Assembly: GCA_945893365.1 (NCBI GenBank)
Contig: CAMDED010000015.1
Span: 1 to 64,000 of the forward strand
DNA: 64,000 nt
Source of the DNA: Candidatus Sulfopaludibacter sp. SbA3
Lineage (GTDB): Bacteria; Acidobacteriota; Terriglobia; Bryobacterales; Bryobacteraceae
Reading direction: 5' to 3'
In this document: piece by piece, positions 7,837 through 17,933 of the stretch
Layout: the number at the start of each line of letters is the position of its first letter
Position numbering within the stretch: the stretch's first letter is position 1
Made by a program: the position numbers and the translations under genes
The notes under the pieces: model-generated
Databases searched by the model: none
Seen by the model: only the letters and a program-made list of their open reading frames with translations
Told to the model about the DNA's origin: nothing

Positions 7837-10571
7837 CGCGCGGGCGCTCCAATCAGTTGCTCGTAGCTTTGGTGCGCGCTTCGTGAAATGGATTCCCAGC
7901 TAAATCGCTCTTCGACGGTGCGGCGCGCGTTCACGGCGATCGCCGCCCGAGCAAGCGGGTCTTCCAGCAGGCGGCAGACAGCGTCCGCGAAACCGGCGAA
8001 ATCGCCCCGAATCAAAATATTCCGGCCGTCCTTTAGACCCAACCCAGCGCAACCTACCGGTGTTGAAACCACGGCTTTGCCCGCGGCCATGGCTTCCATC
8101 ACCTTAATGTTCGTGCCGGCGGAAACGAGCAGCGGGACCACAACCACCGCGGCCCTCGCGTAGAGTGGACGAAGGTCCTCGACGAATCCGTAAACTTCGA
8201 TCGACGGATGCGAGATCTCCCGCCAGTACTTCGTGTGTTCGGGGCCGCCCACGACGCGCAGCCGCGCCTGCGGAAATCGCGCCCAGACGCGGGGCATCAC
8301 TTCCTGGAACAGCTTCTCGAGACCGATCACGTTCGGCTTGTGGCGGAAGGACCCGACATAGAGTATTTCGGGCGCGGGCGTGGGCTCATCGCCCGGAACG
8401 AATCTGGCGATGTCGGTTCCGTTAGGGACGGTGATCGTCGTTTCCGCGGGACTGCCTTCCTCGATCGCACGCAAGCGATCGTCGTCCGACATGGTCCAGA
8501 TGTTTCCGCAATCTCGAAAACAGCGGCGCTCGAAAGCCAGCCACCGTTCGTATTCGGCGGTGCGCGCCGGGTCCGGATCGTTCCGTGCATACTGCCGATA
8601 GAGGCTGAAGGTGAGATCGTGCTCCACCAGTATGGAGGGCACATGCGGCGCGGCCTCACGGAAACGGGCCATGTGAGTGTATTCGACTTGCAAGATATCG
8701 ACGCGGCGTTCGCGGCAAAGTACGGCGATCAGAGCGTTCATGCTGCGCGACTCATGTTCGCGCACCTGCGCCGGGAGCGTCTCATCCCGGCTGGCGCGCT
8801 CGTCGCGGTCGACGACGTAGACTTCTCTGAAAACTTCGTGCAGTTTGCCGTAGTGCACCCGGTCGCCCTTCTCATGGAAGCTGGCAAGCAGGAAGTCCAC
8901 TGTTCCGGAAAGCGCGCGGCAAAGATTGTAGATGCGAACGGCGCCGCCGTGCGAGAGCGGATAGGGGAGGTAAGGCGAAACTACGAGAATCCTGGTTCGG
9001 CCTGCACGGACGGGAGCGGGCATGCGGTCCTGTGCGATGCTGCCGCAGGCAAGACTGGGCTGGCGCGGGCCGATCGCGCGCAGTTGCGGGTCGCGCAAGG
9101 TGCGGGTAATAAACTCAGCGTCCTCCAAAGGCCAGTGCGGCGAGGGTTTCAGCTCGCGGGCGCCGCCCATGCCATAGGATCGCCAGCCGGCGGCGGCCGC
9201 TTTCCAGAACAGTATCATGCAGGCGGTCCCCGCGGCGAAGGTGCGAGGCAGCCCGAGGGCCGCAAGCTTCGACCGGTCGATTAGCATCGCGTCGGAAACC
9301 GGCGCCAGTGTCTGGCTGAATTCGCCGGGCTGCAGCGCCCGGAAAGGCGAGGTCGGGAAAATCTCCGAGCGCCAGTCCCGGTAGGCGGGTTGCCGGGACA
9401 CGGCGAATGTCCGCGGGTCTTCGAAGGGCGCCAGAAGGCCGATCGCCACGTCCTCGGGAGCGCCTTCTGCGTCCCCTTCGAGCAGCAGTATCCAGCGGCG
9501 TGTCGAACTGTTCACCGCGCGTTCGAGTTTGTCGCGGTTCCACTGCCTTTGACGATAGCGGAAGACGGTAACGCCTTCCCCCTCCGGCGCGGGAGCGGTA
9601 AGCTCGAGCGGCTCCGAGCCATGAAATCTCGCAAATGCGTAGTGCAAGGCGAATCCGGCCCCTTTGGAGGCGATCAACAGCAAGAGCAGCCAATCGCGCA
9701 CCGACTGCGCGGCGTCATGGGCGCGATGCGCGATATGGCGCAATACGGATGCGGGTGTGACCGCGAAATAGTCGCCGCTTTCGTTGTGGATAAGCGTCCG
9801 CAAAGGCCGCATCAGGAGGGGCGCAAGCTTGAGCGTCCAAGGTCCGCCTCTTCCGTGCCAGGCAGCCACGGACAGCGCAACCCACATCGGCCCTAGTTCC
9901 TTTCCCGCGCGCGCGATCAGCGCCGCCGCGTCCGGCTCCACGCAGACGTATTCGCAGAGCGCGGCGGTCTCGGGCCCGGGAGGCGCGATTCCAAAATACC
10001 AGACGGGAATGCCGGGCGCTCCGTTCCCGACAAACGTCACCGCTTCCTCGCAGGCGAATACCGCGATCACTTTCCGGCTGCCGCCGCGCCATCCGGTTTT
10101 CAGGCGTTCCCGCCAATGCGCCGCCAGGCGGCTGAGCGTGCCGGGAAAGTAGTCTCCGTATTCGTTTCGAAACAGAGTCCGGAAGGGTGGGATCAGGAAT
10201 GGCGCCAACTTAACCGGCCATCCACCTCGCGTTCCGCTCCAGTTCGCGACCGACAACGCGACGGTCACGCTCCACAGCTCCCTCTGCGCCCGTAACAGAA
10301 GTTGGCCTGCTTCGGGTTCGACGAAGACTCGCTCGCAGAGCGCCGCGGCGCCGGCGCGGGGCCGTGTGAGGCCGAAATACCAGATGGCCGCTTCGGGCGC
10401 GCCGCACCGTACGTACTCTACCGCATCCTCGCAGGCGAATACTGCGACTATTTTGCGATCGCTCTTCCCGCTTATTTGAAAGAAGTCCCTAAGTATCCCG
10501 CGCATCCCCCAAACCCCGTTACGCCGCCAGAGAAAAAAGCTCCACCCACCCCCCGAACGCGCTTTAGACAT
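7833..10571 (-). CDS. Multidomain glycosyltransferase with duplicated N-terminal module
   Basis: In this 912-residue protein four parts are visible. Two tandem copies of a roughly 105-residue module lie at residues 39-143 and 166-270; each has VFACE-AV, a WYFG motif, AALCE-V-VEP, VALSVA-W, KLAP and GDYF. Residues about 300-500 look like a degenerate GT2 region (RRWILLLEGDAEGAPEDV). Residues about 524-912 are a GT4 glycosyltransferase, beginning RILVVSPYLPYPLSHGGA and carrying ILYVGSFRHKPN, VVGGPEH and PLLVSAGTNIKVMEA. It overlaps the next glycosyltransferase by ATGA. The repeated module is not recognised and could bind the acceptor or a partner. Confidence 0.88.
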   Translation of the reverse strand: MSKARSGGGWSFFLWRRNGVWGMRGILRDFFQISGKSDRKIVAVFACEDAVEYVRCGAPEAAIWYFGLTRPRAGAAALCERVFVEPEAGQLLLRAQRELWSVTVALSVANWSGTRGGWPVKLAPFLIPPFRTLFRNEYGDYFPGTLSRLAAHWRERLKTGWRGGSRKVIAVFACEEAVTFVGNGAPGIPVWYFGIAPPGPETAALCEYVCVEPDAAALIARAGKELGPMWVALSVAAWHGRGGPWTLKLAPLLMRPLRTLIHNESGDYFAVTPASVLRHIAHRAHDAAQSVRDWLLLLLIASKGAGFALHYAFARFHGSEPLELTAPAPEGEGVTVFRYRQRQWNRDKLERAVNSSTRRWILLLEGDAEGAPEDVAIGLLAPFEDPRTFAVSRQPAYRDWRSEIFPTSPFRALQPGEFSQTLAPVSDAMLIDRSKLAALGLPRTFAAGTACMILFWKAAAAGWRSYGMGGARELKPSPHWPLEDAEFITRTLRDPQLRAIGPRQPSLACGSIAQDRMPAPVRAGRTRILVVSPYLPYPLSHGGAVRIYNLCRALSGTVDFLLASFHEKGDRVHYGKLHEVFREVYVVDRDERASRDETLPAQVREHESRSMNALIAVLCRERRVDILQVEYTHMARFREAAPHVPSILVEHDLTFSLYRQYARNDPDPARTAEYERWLAFERRCFRDCGNIWTMSDDDRLRAIEEGSPAETTITVPNGTDIARFVPGDEPTPAPEILYVGSFRHKPNVIGLEKLFQEVMPRVWARFPQARLRVVGGPEHTKYWREISHPSIEVYGFVEDLRPLYARAAVVVVPLLVSAGTNIKVMEAMAAGKAVVSTPVGCAGLGLKDGRNILIRGDFAGFADAVCRLLEDPLARAAIAVNARRTVEERFSWESISRSAHQSYEQLIGAPAR
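9762..10457 (-). repeat. Tandem intragenic duplication inside the glycosyltransferase gene
   Basis: The stretch coding residues 39-143 (about 10143-10457) is repeated with a 381-base offset as residues 166-270 (about 9762-10076). Shared blocks include VFACE, WYFG, AALCE, VALSVA and GDYF in the same order and spacing. The copies have diverged, so the duplication is not recent. Confidence 0.85.
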
Positions 10572-10777
10572 TAGCTCTATCTTGACACCGTACGCGGTCC
10601 GAAGAAAGGGATTCCTTGTACTTCGGTACTAGAACCGGGCAGAAGTGTCTAACGCGGATTCTCATCAATTTGGCCAACCGGACTGGGATGCCGAGGACAA
10701 GGGGCAGTGCAGTAAAGGATTGCCTCCCAAGCCGCCTCAAACGGCTGGCGAGCCGGTTTTGCGGGTTCAGCGGCTCT

Positions 10778-10805
10778 TTGATGAGGTTTGCCGATCGGTT
10801 AGACT
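10778..10805 (+). promoter_or_regulatory. Putative promoter close against the TIGR03437 gene
   Basis: TTGATG (10778-10783), a 16-base spacer and TAGACT (10800-10805) lie directly ahead of the ATG at 10812, with six bases between the -10 box and the start codon. No ribosome binding site fits in that gap, so the message may be leaderless. Box matches are partial. Confidence 0.4.
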
Positions 10806-10811
10806 TACGGC

Positions 10812-12644
10812 ATGAAGTGCGCGCGGAATATCGGAATAGTGTTTCTGCTGATCGCGGCGGCGGCGCGAACGCAGACGCTCGATAACCGGTCGTTGAACGG
10901 AAGATACTTCTTCCGGCACATACAACTATCACCGGATGCGAACGGGGCCTGGGGCGGCGCTCGCAGCATGCTCGGAACCATGACGTTCGATGGCGCGGGC
11001 AGCCTCTCTTTCACGGGCCGGCAGAATATCAATACAGCGGCCGCCGTTCCGGTGAGCGGCTCGGGCACGTACGCCGTGACTCCCGCCGGCCTGCTGACCA
11101 TGACGAATCCGCAGCAGCTCGGCGGGACGATCAACGCCCGCCTGGGAGAGGGCGCAGTCATAGGTTCCAGCACCGAGATTACGGACAACGCCTACGACCT
11201 TCTGATTGCGATTGCCGCGCCCACGGCCGCCGTTGGAAGCGCGGCGCTCAATACAAGTTATTGGGCGGGCACGCTCGAGTTCCCGCTAGGCGCAACCTCC
11301 GCGGTAAGGAGCGCGTTCTTCAAACTCTCCGCCGATGGCGCGGGAAAGTTCGCGACGTTCACGCTCTCCGGGCATGCTTCGAATCAGGGCCACGTTCCCA
11401 TCAGTCAGACGGTGAACGGCGCGACCTATATTCTTTCGGCCGATGGCAGCGGCTCGGCTGCGCTTCCCGGCGCGAGTCTGCTTGCGGCGGACAGGAACCT
11501 CTACATCTCCCGCGACGGCGCCTTCATTCTGGGCGGATCGACTGCCGCCGGCGCACACGACATCTTGATCGGCATTCGCGCTCCCACGAATGCACAAACG
11601 GCCGCCGATTGGAGAGATCGCTATTGGACCGCAGGCATGCGAGCGGGCGGCAGGATCGAAATCTCGGTTGGCGCGGTAAGCTCGAACGGCGCGGGAAAGC
11701 TGCTCTCGGCGCGCCGCATCCGCGGCTTCGGCGTGGGACTTGTGGACTACACGGGCGTCACCGGATACACCTTGAACGCGGATGGCTCCGGAACCTCGCA
11801 GTTGTCGAAAGCCGCCATCGGCGCGGGCGGAAACGCATTTCTGAGCGCGGCCGTCAGCGCGGCCGATCCCGGAGCTTATGAATTATCCTTCGGCGTGCGC
11901 ATGCCGCCGCTTTCAGGAACCGGAGTGTACATCAACCCTCAGGGGATAGTGAACGCGGCGGGGTTCGCCCCTGCCGGAAATCCGGTGGCGCCCGGAGAAT
12001 TCGTCACCATTTACGGTTCAGGCCTTGCTTCCGCGACGCAGGTGGCGTCGGCCCCGCCCTTCCCCGTCTCCGGACTCGCCGGCGTCACGGTGCTCGTCAA
12101 CGGCCTGCCGGCCCCGGTTTACGCCGTGAGCCCGGGAAGTATCAGCGCGCTGATTCCATTTGCGGCAACCGGAACCAAGGCGACGGTCGTCGTGAACAAC
12201 AATGGAACCAACTCCAACGCGGTGGACGTGCCACTGACCAAGACCGCGCCCGGGATCTTCGCGCTCGATTCGTCGGGGTCGGGCGCCGCGGCGGTGCTGC
12301 ATGCCGATTTTTCCGTTGTGAAACCGGAGAGCAAGGCAAAGCGCGGCGAAACCGTTCTGGTGTTTCTCACCGGCCTGGGCGCGGTGTCGCCGCCGATCGC
12401 CGATGGCGCGGCCGCGCCGGCGTCTCCGTTGAGCCGCACTTCCGCGCCCGTGACGGTCTACGTGGGCGGCGTGCAGCTCGTCGCTTCCGATATCGCCTAC
12501 TCGGGCCTCGCGCCCGGATTGCCCGGCCTCTATCAGCTGAACATCCGTATTCCGGCGGCGGTAATACCGGGCGATGCGGTGCCCCTGGCAATCGAGACCG
12601 CTGAGGCGTTTCACGATCAGGTGGATATCGCCGTCGCCCCCTGA
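10812..12644 (+). CDS. Secreted protein with Solibacter-type TIGR03437 C-terminal domain
   Basis: The 610-residue protein has a signal peptide (MKCARNIGIVFLLIAAAA). Residues about 20-370 are glycine- and alanine-rich with repeated SLSFTGRQN- or KFATFTLSG-like strands, probably beta structure. Residues about 372-610 match the Acidobacteria-specific C-terminal domain: GIVNAAGF, APGEFVTIYGSGLA, VLVNGLPAPVYAVSPGSI, LTGLGAVSPP and GLYQLNIRIP. The domain is found on exported proteins and its role is not established. The protein should be extracytoplasmic, perhaps at the surface. The gene stands alone between two non-coding stretches. Confidence 0.88.
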   Translation: MKCARNIGIVFLLIAAAARTQTLDNRSLNGRYFFRHIQLSPDANGAWGGARSMLGTMTFDGAGSLSFTGRQNINTAAAVPVSGSGTYAVTPAGLLTMTNPQQLGGTINARLGEGAVIGSSTEITDNAYDLLIAIAAPTAAVGSAALNTSYWAGTLEFPLGATSAVRSAFFKLSADGAGKFATFTLSGHASNQGHVPISQTVNGATYILSADGSGSAALPGASLLAADRNLYISRDGAFILGGSTAAGAHDILIGIRAPTNAQTAADWRDRYWTAGMRAGGRIEISVGAVSSNGAGKLLSARRIRGFGVGLVDYTGVTGYTLNADGSGTSQLSKAAIGAGGNAFLSAAVSAADPGAYELSFGVRMPPLSGTGVYINPQGIVNAAGFAPAGNPVAPGEFVTIYGSGLASATQVASAPPFPVSGLAGVTVLVNGLPAPVYAVSPGSISALIPFAATGTKATVVVNNNGTNSNAVDVPLTKTAPGIFALDSSGSGAAAVLHADFSVVKPESKAKRGETVLVFLTGLGAVSPPIADGAAAPASPLSRTSAPVTVYVGGVQLVASDIAYSGLAPGLPGLYQLNIRIPAAVIPGDAVPLAIETAEAFHDQVDIAVAP

Positions 12645-12989
12645 TTTCGGCCGCCGACGGCTACCGCGAATCGCCGCCACCCGTTCGGCGCCGCCGCTTC
12701 GACGCAGGCGCGAAGCTCTTCAGGAACACGGGCCGCGGCTGCATGTTCTCCGGAACGCCGCGCCTAGGCAAGTACCTCGAGAATTATCGCCCAGGGTCTC
12801 CGCCCATATCGATACGAGCGTTCGAATGGCGCGAAACTGCTCGCGTCCGGTATCGGCTGCTCCCGTCTTGCGACCCGATCGCCCAGCCACACGCACGGAG
12901 CAAGTCCAACTTTTTGAAAAGACGAGCCGATTACACAAAAGCTGTTAACGGCGCCGTGGTATGATTTTGATAACGACGGAGGGTGATAG
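12645..12989 (+). other. Non-coding leader region, no gene seen
   Basis: No supported gene lies in these 345 bases; short open frames on both strands show no family features. The last 40 bases hold TATGAT and a GGAGGG ribosome binding site six bases before the GTG start at 12990, so the promoter of the large TPR gene is probably here. Confidence 0.5.
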
Positions 12990-15900
12990 GTGCTGGTAGT
13001 TGTTCTCTTAGTTACCTTATTTCTTGCCGTATCGTTTGGTCAGCCTGCGCTGATTCGCGAGCCCGTCGGCGGTGCGGTCCGCACCTATCTCGGATCCTCG
13101 CAAGCTACAGTGCAACCCGTAACACCCAACCAAGATCTGCTGGTTGCGGTTCTCGCGGACCAGCTTAGTGAAGAGGACTTGAAGCGTCTGCGCGCCGGAC
13201 TCCTAGCTTTCCATCAAGCTAACCGCTCGGCGCCGTTGCGAATTGCCGTGGTCACCGGCCAAAATATTCAATTTGCCGGTCCATTCCGCACTCGCCAACA
13301 ATTACAGGCGGCCCTGCGAGAGATGCAGTCAGCAGCCAGCCCGGCCGCGGAGCCTGTGAACGCCGCCCGTTTCTATACGTTCCTGGCCTCGCTCGCTCCG
13401 CGGATGGGAGCGGACTGGTCCGCGGTGGTCCTGGCGGCGCGCTGGCCGGCCATCGACCCCGCCTTACGCGAGTACGCCCAAACTTTCCTTTCGCTGCCCT
13501 TTCGAGCTCAGCGGGTGAGAGTGGCTATCTGGTCCCCGGGGGAGAGCCCTCACGAAGCGATGGCGGCCGTATCCTCTTCGACCGGAGTTCCCGCGAGCCC
13601 CACCCAGCTTGAAGATCTGCTGGAATCCTTCCTGGCGCCTGCGGAAGGACTCGCCGAAGTCTCCTGGCCCTCGCCAGCCATTGGCGGAGGTTTCCGCATC
13701 TATGCCGCGGATCTCGGCGGCGCCTCCGTTCCGGCCGCGGCCCTGTCAACCGGCGCACAGTTGCCCGATATCGAAACTTACGGGTTGCTGCGCCAGCGGG
13801 TGCGGGAGGCCGGGGAAATCCTGTCCGCGCCGGATCCGGGTCCCGAGAAGACACGCGCCGCGATCGGCTTCCTCGCCGAGGCCTTACGGATCAATTCCCG
13901 CGACGGCGAAGCGCTCGATCTGAGCGTCGGCTTGTACCGCCGCCACAAGGACTACAAGACTGTCGCGGCCCTGCTGACGGTGCGGACCGAGTTAATCCCG
14001 CCCGATGGAGAGCTATTCGCCGATCTGGGCCGCAACCGGTTTCTGGCGGGCGATGGCGCGGGCGCGGAGACGGCGTTGATGCGCGCGAGAGAGTTGAACG
14101 CCGGCGGCGCGCAGGTAGCCGAGGATCTCGCGCACATCCTCCTGGGGCGTAAGGACGACCGTGGCGCGCTCCCGTTTCTCGAAGAGAGTCTGGCGGCGGG
14201 CCCCGCCAATCGACCGCTCTGGTTCCTGCGGGCGGAGGTCTCCGAACGGCTGGGCGACTGGAAGCGGCAAGCCGATTCGGTCGAACGCGCGCTCGCGCTT
14301 GGGGATGATCGCCTCGATGCCAGAACCAAGCTGGTACGCCTTTACCTGGATCGAGGCGCGCCCGCGCAAGCCCTGCCTCACGTGCGCCTGGTGGCGGCCA
14401 AACTTCCCGACGCGGCAGCGGTGCGCGCCACGTATGCGGGCTTCCTGGACGAACTTCGCCTGCCCGAGGAAGCTTTGGCGGCATGGCGCCAAACGATTCA
14501 GTCCGATCCGGCCTCTGAGACCGCGCACTACCGCGTAACCCGCCTGTTGATCGGCAAGGACGCCCTTCCCGACGCCCTGAAGGCAGCGGAAAACGGCATC
14601 GAGGCGGCGCCGCAATCGGCGCGCCTGCACCTGGCCAAGTCCGAAATCGAGGAAAAGGGGGACTTCTACCTGGCGCGGCGCACGTTGCGCAGGTTCGCGC
14701 CTTCCACGAAGGACATCCCGCTGCTGACCCGGATCGCGGAGATGGAAGACGAATCGGGCCCCGAGGCCGCGCGCTGGTACCGCGCGCTCGCGGAGGCTCT
14801 GCCGGCGGATCGGGTGGAGCAAAAGAAACAGACGCTCGATCGTGGGCTGGCCGTCTCGCTCCGCGATGGCGACGCCGGGCAGACAGCTTGGTTCGCGGCG
14901 CAACTCCAACCGGGCCCCGCCGCCGGAAGTTCGGAAACGGCAACGGCATCGGCAGGCGTTTGGGTCCCTGGCGGCACGGCCGCTCTGGCGTTTATCGCCC
15001 GAAGCAGGGAGACTTCGTCCGGCCGGTTCCTCGTGGATTACGCAGACGCGCTCGCCAGCCGCACGGATCTCGCGGTCGTAAAGCGGACCATGTTGTCCGT
15101 GCAGGAGCATTTCAAGCGCGTCGCCGCTCTACAGGCCGCGGGGCCCCGCAAGGGGAATCGGACGCTGCTCGCGCTATCCGTCAAGGATAAGAAAGCGGCA
15201 AAGGACGCCGAGCGAATACTGGACCTCCTCGGCTGGAGGATGCGCTCCTCGAAGGGTGGCGTCACGCTGGAAGCCGCTGAAAAGGGCGACAAGGCCAAGC
15301 GCCAGGAGACCGCTTCGGCGCTGGCCATCGACGAAGTCGGCATGCAGGCGGCGCTCGAGGAGGGGAAACCGTTCCAAATCGAGATCCAGGACGACTGGGT
15401 GCCCGTGCTCTTCGGTGAGCAGGCATGGCGATCCCAATTCTATTCCAAGGCGGCGACGCCCGGCGGTCTGCCGGAGGCTATGGCGATCGATCAGCGCCTG
15501 GCTGCCGTCTACGCCGGCCTCAGCGCCATGGACCTCAAAACGGCTTCGATGATAGCGGCTCCGGGACTGAAGACGCTTGTCGAGAAATATTCGGGATTGC
15601 TGCACCGCTACGCTTCTGCGATCGTACTCGAAAGCGGCCGCGCCGCGGTTCCCGGCGGTCCGCCCGCCGACCCGTCCTGGATCAAGTTGGCCGGCGCCGA
15701 TCCGCGCCAGCCCTCGGCATTCTTCGCCGCCTTGCTCGCCAAGGACGACGGCCGCCTGCTCCAGTTTTACGCCACTCTGGCGCAGCTCGACGCCGGACAT
15801 CAGCGTTTCTTCACCCGCACGCCGCAGCGCACCGCAAAATTCTACGAGTTGTTCCGCGACGCCCCGGAAATGGAAACCAAGGCGGGCGGGTTCTTGCGGA

Positions 15901-17933
15901 ACAGCGCGTTCATCGAATTCCTGGGCGAAGTGCCTCTCGACGGCCAGGGCAACGTGGACTTTCCCGGCAGCCCGGAAGTTTGGATGGTCGTGAAGGGACA
16001 CTCGGGTTCGGTAAACCGAGCCGCCAAGATGCTGAAAAAGGTGAAAAAGTCGGTGGCGCCGGATGTGGAAGACGAGATTCTGCTCCGGCTCGCGCGCATC
16101 CGCTATTCGATCGGCGCCGGGAAACGCACCGAGCTCGACAACTTCGTTGCGTTGACGCGCCTGGACGCCCATCGTTCCGAACCTCTCGACGAAGCCGCCG
16201 CCGTGATCCTCGCGCAGAACTTCGCGATCCACGAAGCGGCGTTTCCCTATTTCGACGTCATCACCGGATTGCAGTCTCAAGACTACCAGTCGTTCTTTTC
16301 TCTGGCGGACAAACTGCAGCCCTTGCCTACGTTGGACCAGAATCCTATCGTGGGCCTGCTGCATGCGCTGATCGAAATCGTGTCGATCGGACAGCAGACG
16401 GAGTCGCTCACCGAAGATCAAGCGGCGGGCTTGTTCCGAAAACTGTGCGAGCGTTTTCTGGCCGCCGGATCGCCGGCCGAATACGGGCGGGCGGCGCTTG
16501 ACCTTACGCGCGAAATCCTGAGCCATGCGCCGAGCGGCGAAAACGGTCCCGACGCCGCCATGCGGGTCTTTCTGTTGAAGCGGCGGCCGCCCAGTTGGAT
16601 CGAGGTAAACGGAGCGGCTCGGGAGGTGGATTTTTCGAAGACGCGCCACGCCGATTTTATCCACGTACTCGAGATCCAGAAGGCGCCTCCGCTCGCCGCG
16701 CTGCTGGCGATGGACGACGCCGCGAAAAAGCTGGCGTCGCTCGCGGGACCGCCCGCCTTGCAGATCAAGGCGCTCGAGTCCGCGGCCTCCGGATTGGCCG
16801 AACTGGAAATCCCCAAGACCTCGCGGGGGCGGGAAAAGCATCTGTTAGAGAGCTTCCAGACCAGGCAGCTCATCCAGACGTTGTCGCGAATCCGCCAGCG
16901 TACCGCAAAGAAGAAGCTCAACCCCAAGGATCTTGAAGGCCCAATTCAGGAGTTGATGACCGAACTCGCGCCGCAGATCGAGTTGGCGCTCGCGGGAATT
17001 GTGTACGCCTTCTACCTGCGGCCCGGCGACCTGGTGGTCTCCGAAGATCCGCTCCTGTTGAGAAAGCACCAGTTTGTGGAAGTCTCCGCCGCGGTCAAGA
17101 GCCGCTCTGTCTTCCTGGCGCCATACATGTCGTCGGGAAATGAGCAGTGGGCGAGTCGTCTAAGTGGCGGTTTCGCCTCGTTCGCCGAGTTGGCCGGACA
17201 ACTTACGGCGTCAACCGCGCGGCTCATGGAGGAGTCCTTGGAGCCGACCGCGAGGAGCCAGATCGGCTCCTTGCGAACCACGGACTGGAGCAAGCTGCAA
17301 GACGGCGACCTGCGTCTGGCATCTCTCAAGATCCTTGTCGCCCGCGAGTGGGTCGTCCGCTCCGCCGCCGCGAATGCGCTTCGTGAGGGGCTGGCTGTGG
17401 ACACTCTCGGTCTACTCTCGCTGACGCGCCGCGCGGACCTGCTTCACGGCATCGGCGCGGAGGGGTGGAAGACGGTGTGGAAGGCGCTCACGCTGAGCGA
17501 TCTGTATTTCCTCGGCGACCGGTATCTCCAGCGGTTCGCGGCCGATCCCTGGCAATCGCCGGTCACGCGGGCCCTGCGGCGGCATGTTGCCGTAAACGAT
17601 GGGGCGCGGCTGCACTGGCTGGGCGCGAACCTGGGATCCCTCTTCGATTGCAGCCATCCCCATCTGCGCTCCATGGCGCCCTACGAGGAGTACGAACGGT
17701 ACATGTTCCCCGGAAAGCTCGCCGCGCGCTCTTCCGAATTCAAGCTGTACCTGGCGCTCTACTTTCACCGCGAGGGAATTCCCGCGGCATCCATGGGCGC
17801 CGTCGCCGAGCCGCTGGCCATCGCGCTGCTTCGAGATTTGAAAATGGCCGGTCTCCGCGACTGGCGCGCCACGCTCGCCGCGTTCGACGCCCTGGACGGC
17901 AAACTATTGGAAGGAGTCCTCACAAAACCATGA
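12990..17933 (+). CDS. Giant secreted TPR-repeat protein (1647 aa)
   Basis: The GTG start at 12990 follows GGAGGG by six bases and gives a signal peptide (MLVVVLLVTLFLAVSFG). Residues about 45-240 form an unrecognised domain. Residues about 270-620 contain TPR-like helical repeats (RNRFLAGDGAGAETALMRAR, EESLAAGPANRPLWFLRAEV, and others). The remaining 1000 residues are mostly helical and match nothing I know. The gene ends in an ATGA overlap with the VWFA gene, so the two products are probably made together and may interact outside the inner membrane. It may be a scaffold for an extracytoplasmic complex; that is inference. Confidence 0.85.
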   Translation: MLVVVLLVTLFLAVSFGQPALIREPVGGAVRTYLGSSQATVQPVTPNQDLLVAVLADQLSEEDLKRLRAGLLAFHQANRSAPLRIAVVTGQNIQFAGPFRTRQQLQAALREMQSAASPAAEPVNAARFYTFLASLAPRMGADWSAVVLAARWPAIDPALREYAQTFLSLPFRAQRVRVAIWSPGESPHEAMAAVSSSTGVPASPTQLEDLLESFLAPAEGLAEVSWPSPAIGGGFRIYAADLGGASVPAAALSTGAQLPDIETYGLLRQRVREAGEILSAPDPGPEKTRAAIGFLAEALRINSRDGEALDLSVGLYRRHKDYKTVAALLTVRTELIPPDGELFADLGRNRFLAGDGAGAETALMRARELNAGGAQVAEDLAHILLGRKDDRGALPFLEESLAAGPANRPLWFLRAEVSERLGDWKRQADSVERALALGDDRLDARTKLVRLYLDRGAPAQALPHVRLVAAKLPDAAAVRATYAGFLDELRLPEEALAAWRQTIQSDPASETAHYRVTRLLIGKDALPDALKAAENGIEAAPQSARLHLAKSEIEEKGDFYLARRTLRRFAPSTKDIPLLTRIAEMEDESGPEAARWYRALAEALPADRVEQKKQTLDRGLAVSLRDGDAGQTAWFAAQLQPGPAAGSSETATASAGVWVPGGTAALAFIARSRETSSGRFLVDYADALASRTDLAVVKRTMLSVQEHFKRVAALQAAGPRKGNRTLLALSVKDKKAAKDAERILDLLGWRMRSSKGGVTLEAAEKGDKAKRQETASALAIDEVGMQAALEEGKPFQIEIQDDWVPVLFGEQAWRSQFYSKAATPGGLPEAMAIDQRLAAVYAGLSAMDLKTASMIAAPGLKTLVEKYSGLLHRYASAIVLESGRAAVPGGPPADPSWIKLAGADPRQPSAFFAALLAKDDGRLLQFYATLAQLDAGHQRFFTRTPQRTAKFYELFRDAPEMETKAGGFLRNSAFIEFLGEVPLDGQGNVDFPGSPEVWMVVKGHSGSVNRAAKMLKKVKKSVAPDVEDEILLRLARIRYSIGAGKRTELDNFVALTRLDAHRSEPLDEAAAVILAQNFAIHEAAFPYFDVITGLQSQDYQSFFSLADKLQPLPTLDQNPIVGLLHALIEIVSIGQQTESLTEDQAAGLFRKLCERFLAAGSPAEYGRAALDLTREILSHAPSGENGPDAAMRVFLLKRRPPSWIEVNGAAREVDFSKTRHADFIHVLEIQKAPPLAALLAMDDAAKKLASLAGPPALQIKALESAASGLAELEIPKTSRGREKHLLESFQTRQLIQTLSRIRQRTAKKKLNPKDLEGPIQELMTELAPQIELALAGIVYAFYLRPGDLVVSEDPLLLRKHQFVEVSAAVKSRSVFLAPYMSSGNEQWASRLSGGFASFAELAGQLTASTARLMEESLEPTARSQIGSLRTTDWSKLQDGDLRLASLKILVAREWVVRSAAANALREGLAVDTLGLLSLTRRADLLHGIGAEGWKTVWKALTLSDLYFLGDRYLQRFAADPWQSPVTRALRRHVAVNDGARLHWLGANLGSLFDCSHPHLRSMAPYEEYERYMFPGKLAARSSEFKLYLALYFHREGIPAASMGAVAEPLAIALLRDLKMAGLRDWRATLAAFDALDGKLLEGVLTKP

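Noticed and set aside
8208-9284. 358-codon forward ORF opposite the large glycosyltransferase
   Set aside because: Shadow of a well-supported glycosyltransferase gene; no domain is recognisable.
14013-16841. Long reverse ORFs opposite the 1647-residue TPR protein
   Set aside because: Composition is typical of antisense frames in GC-rich DNA, and the forward frame has signal peptide, ribosome binding site and coupling to the next gene.
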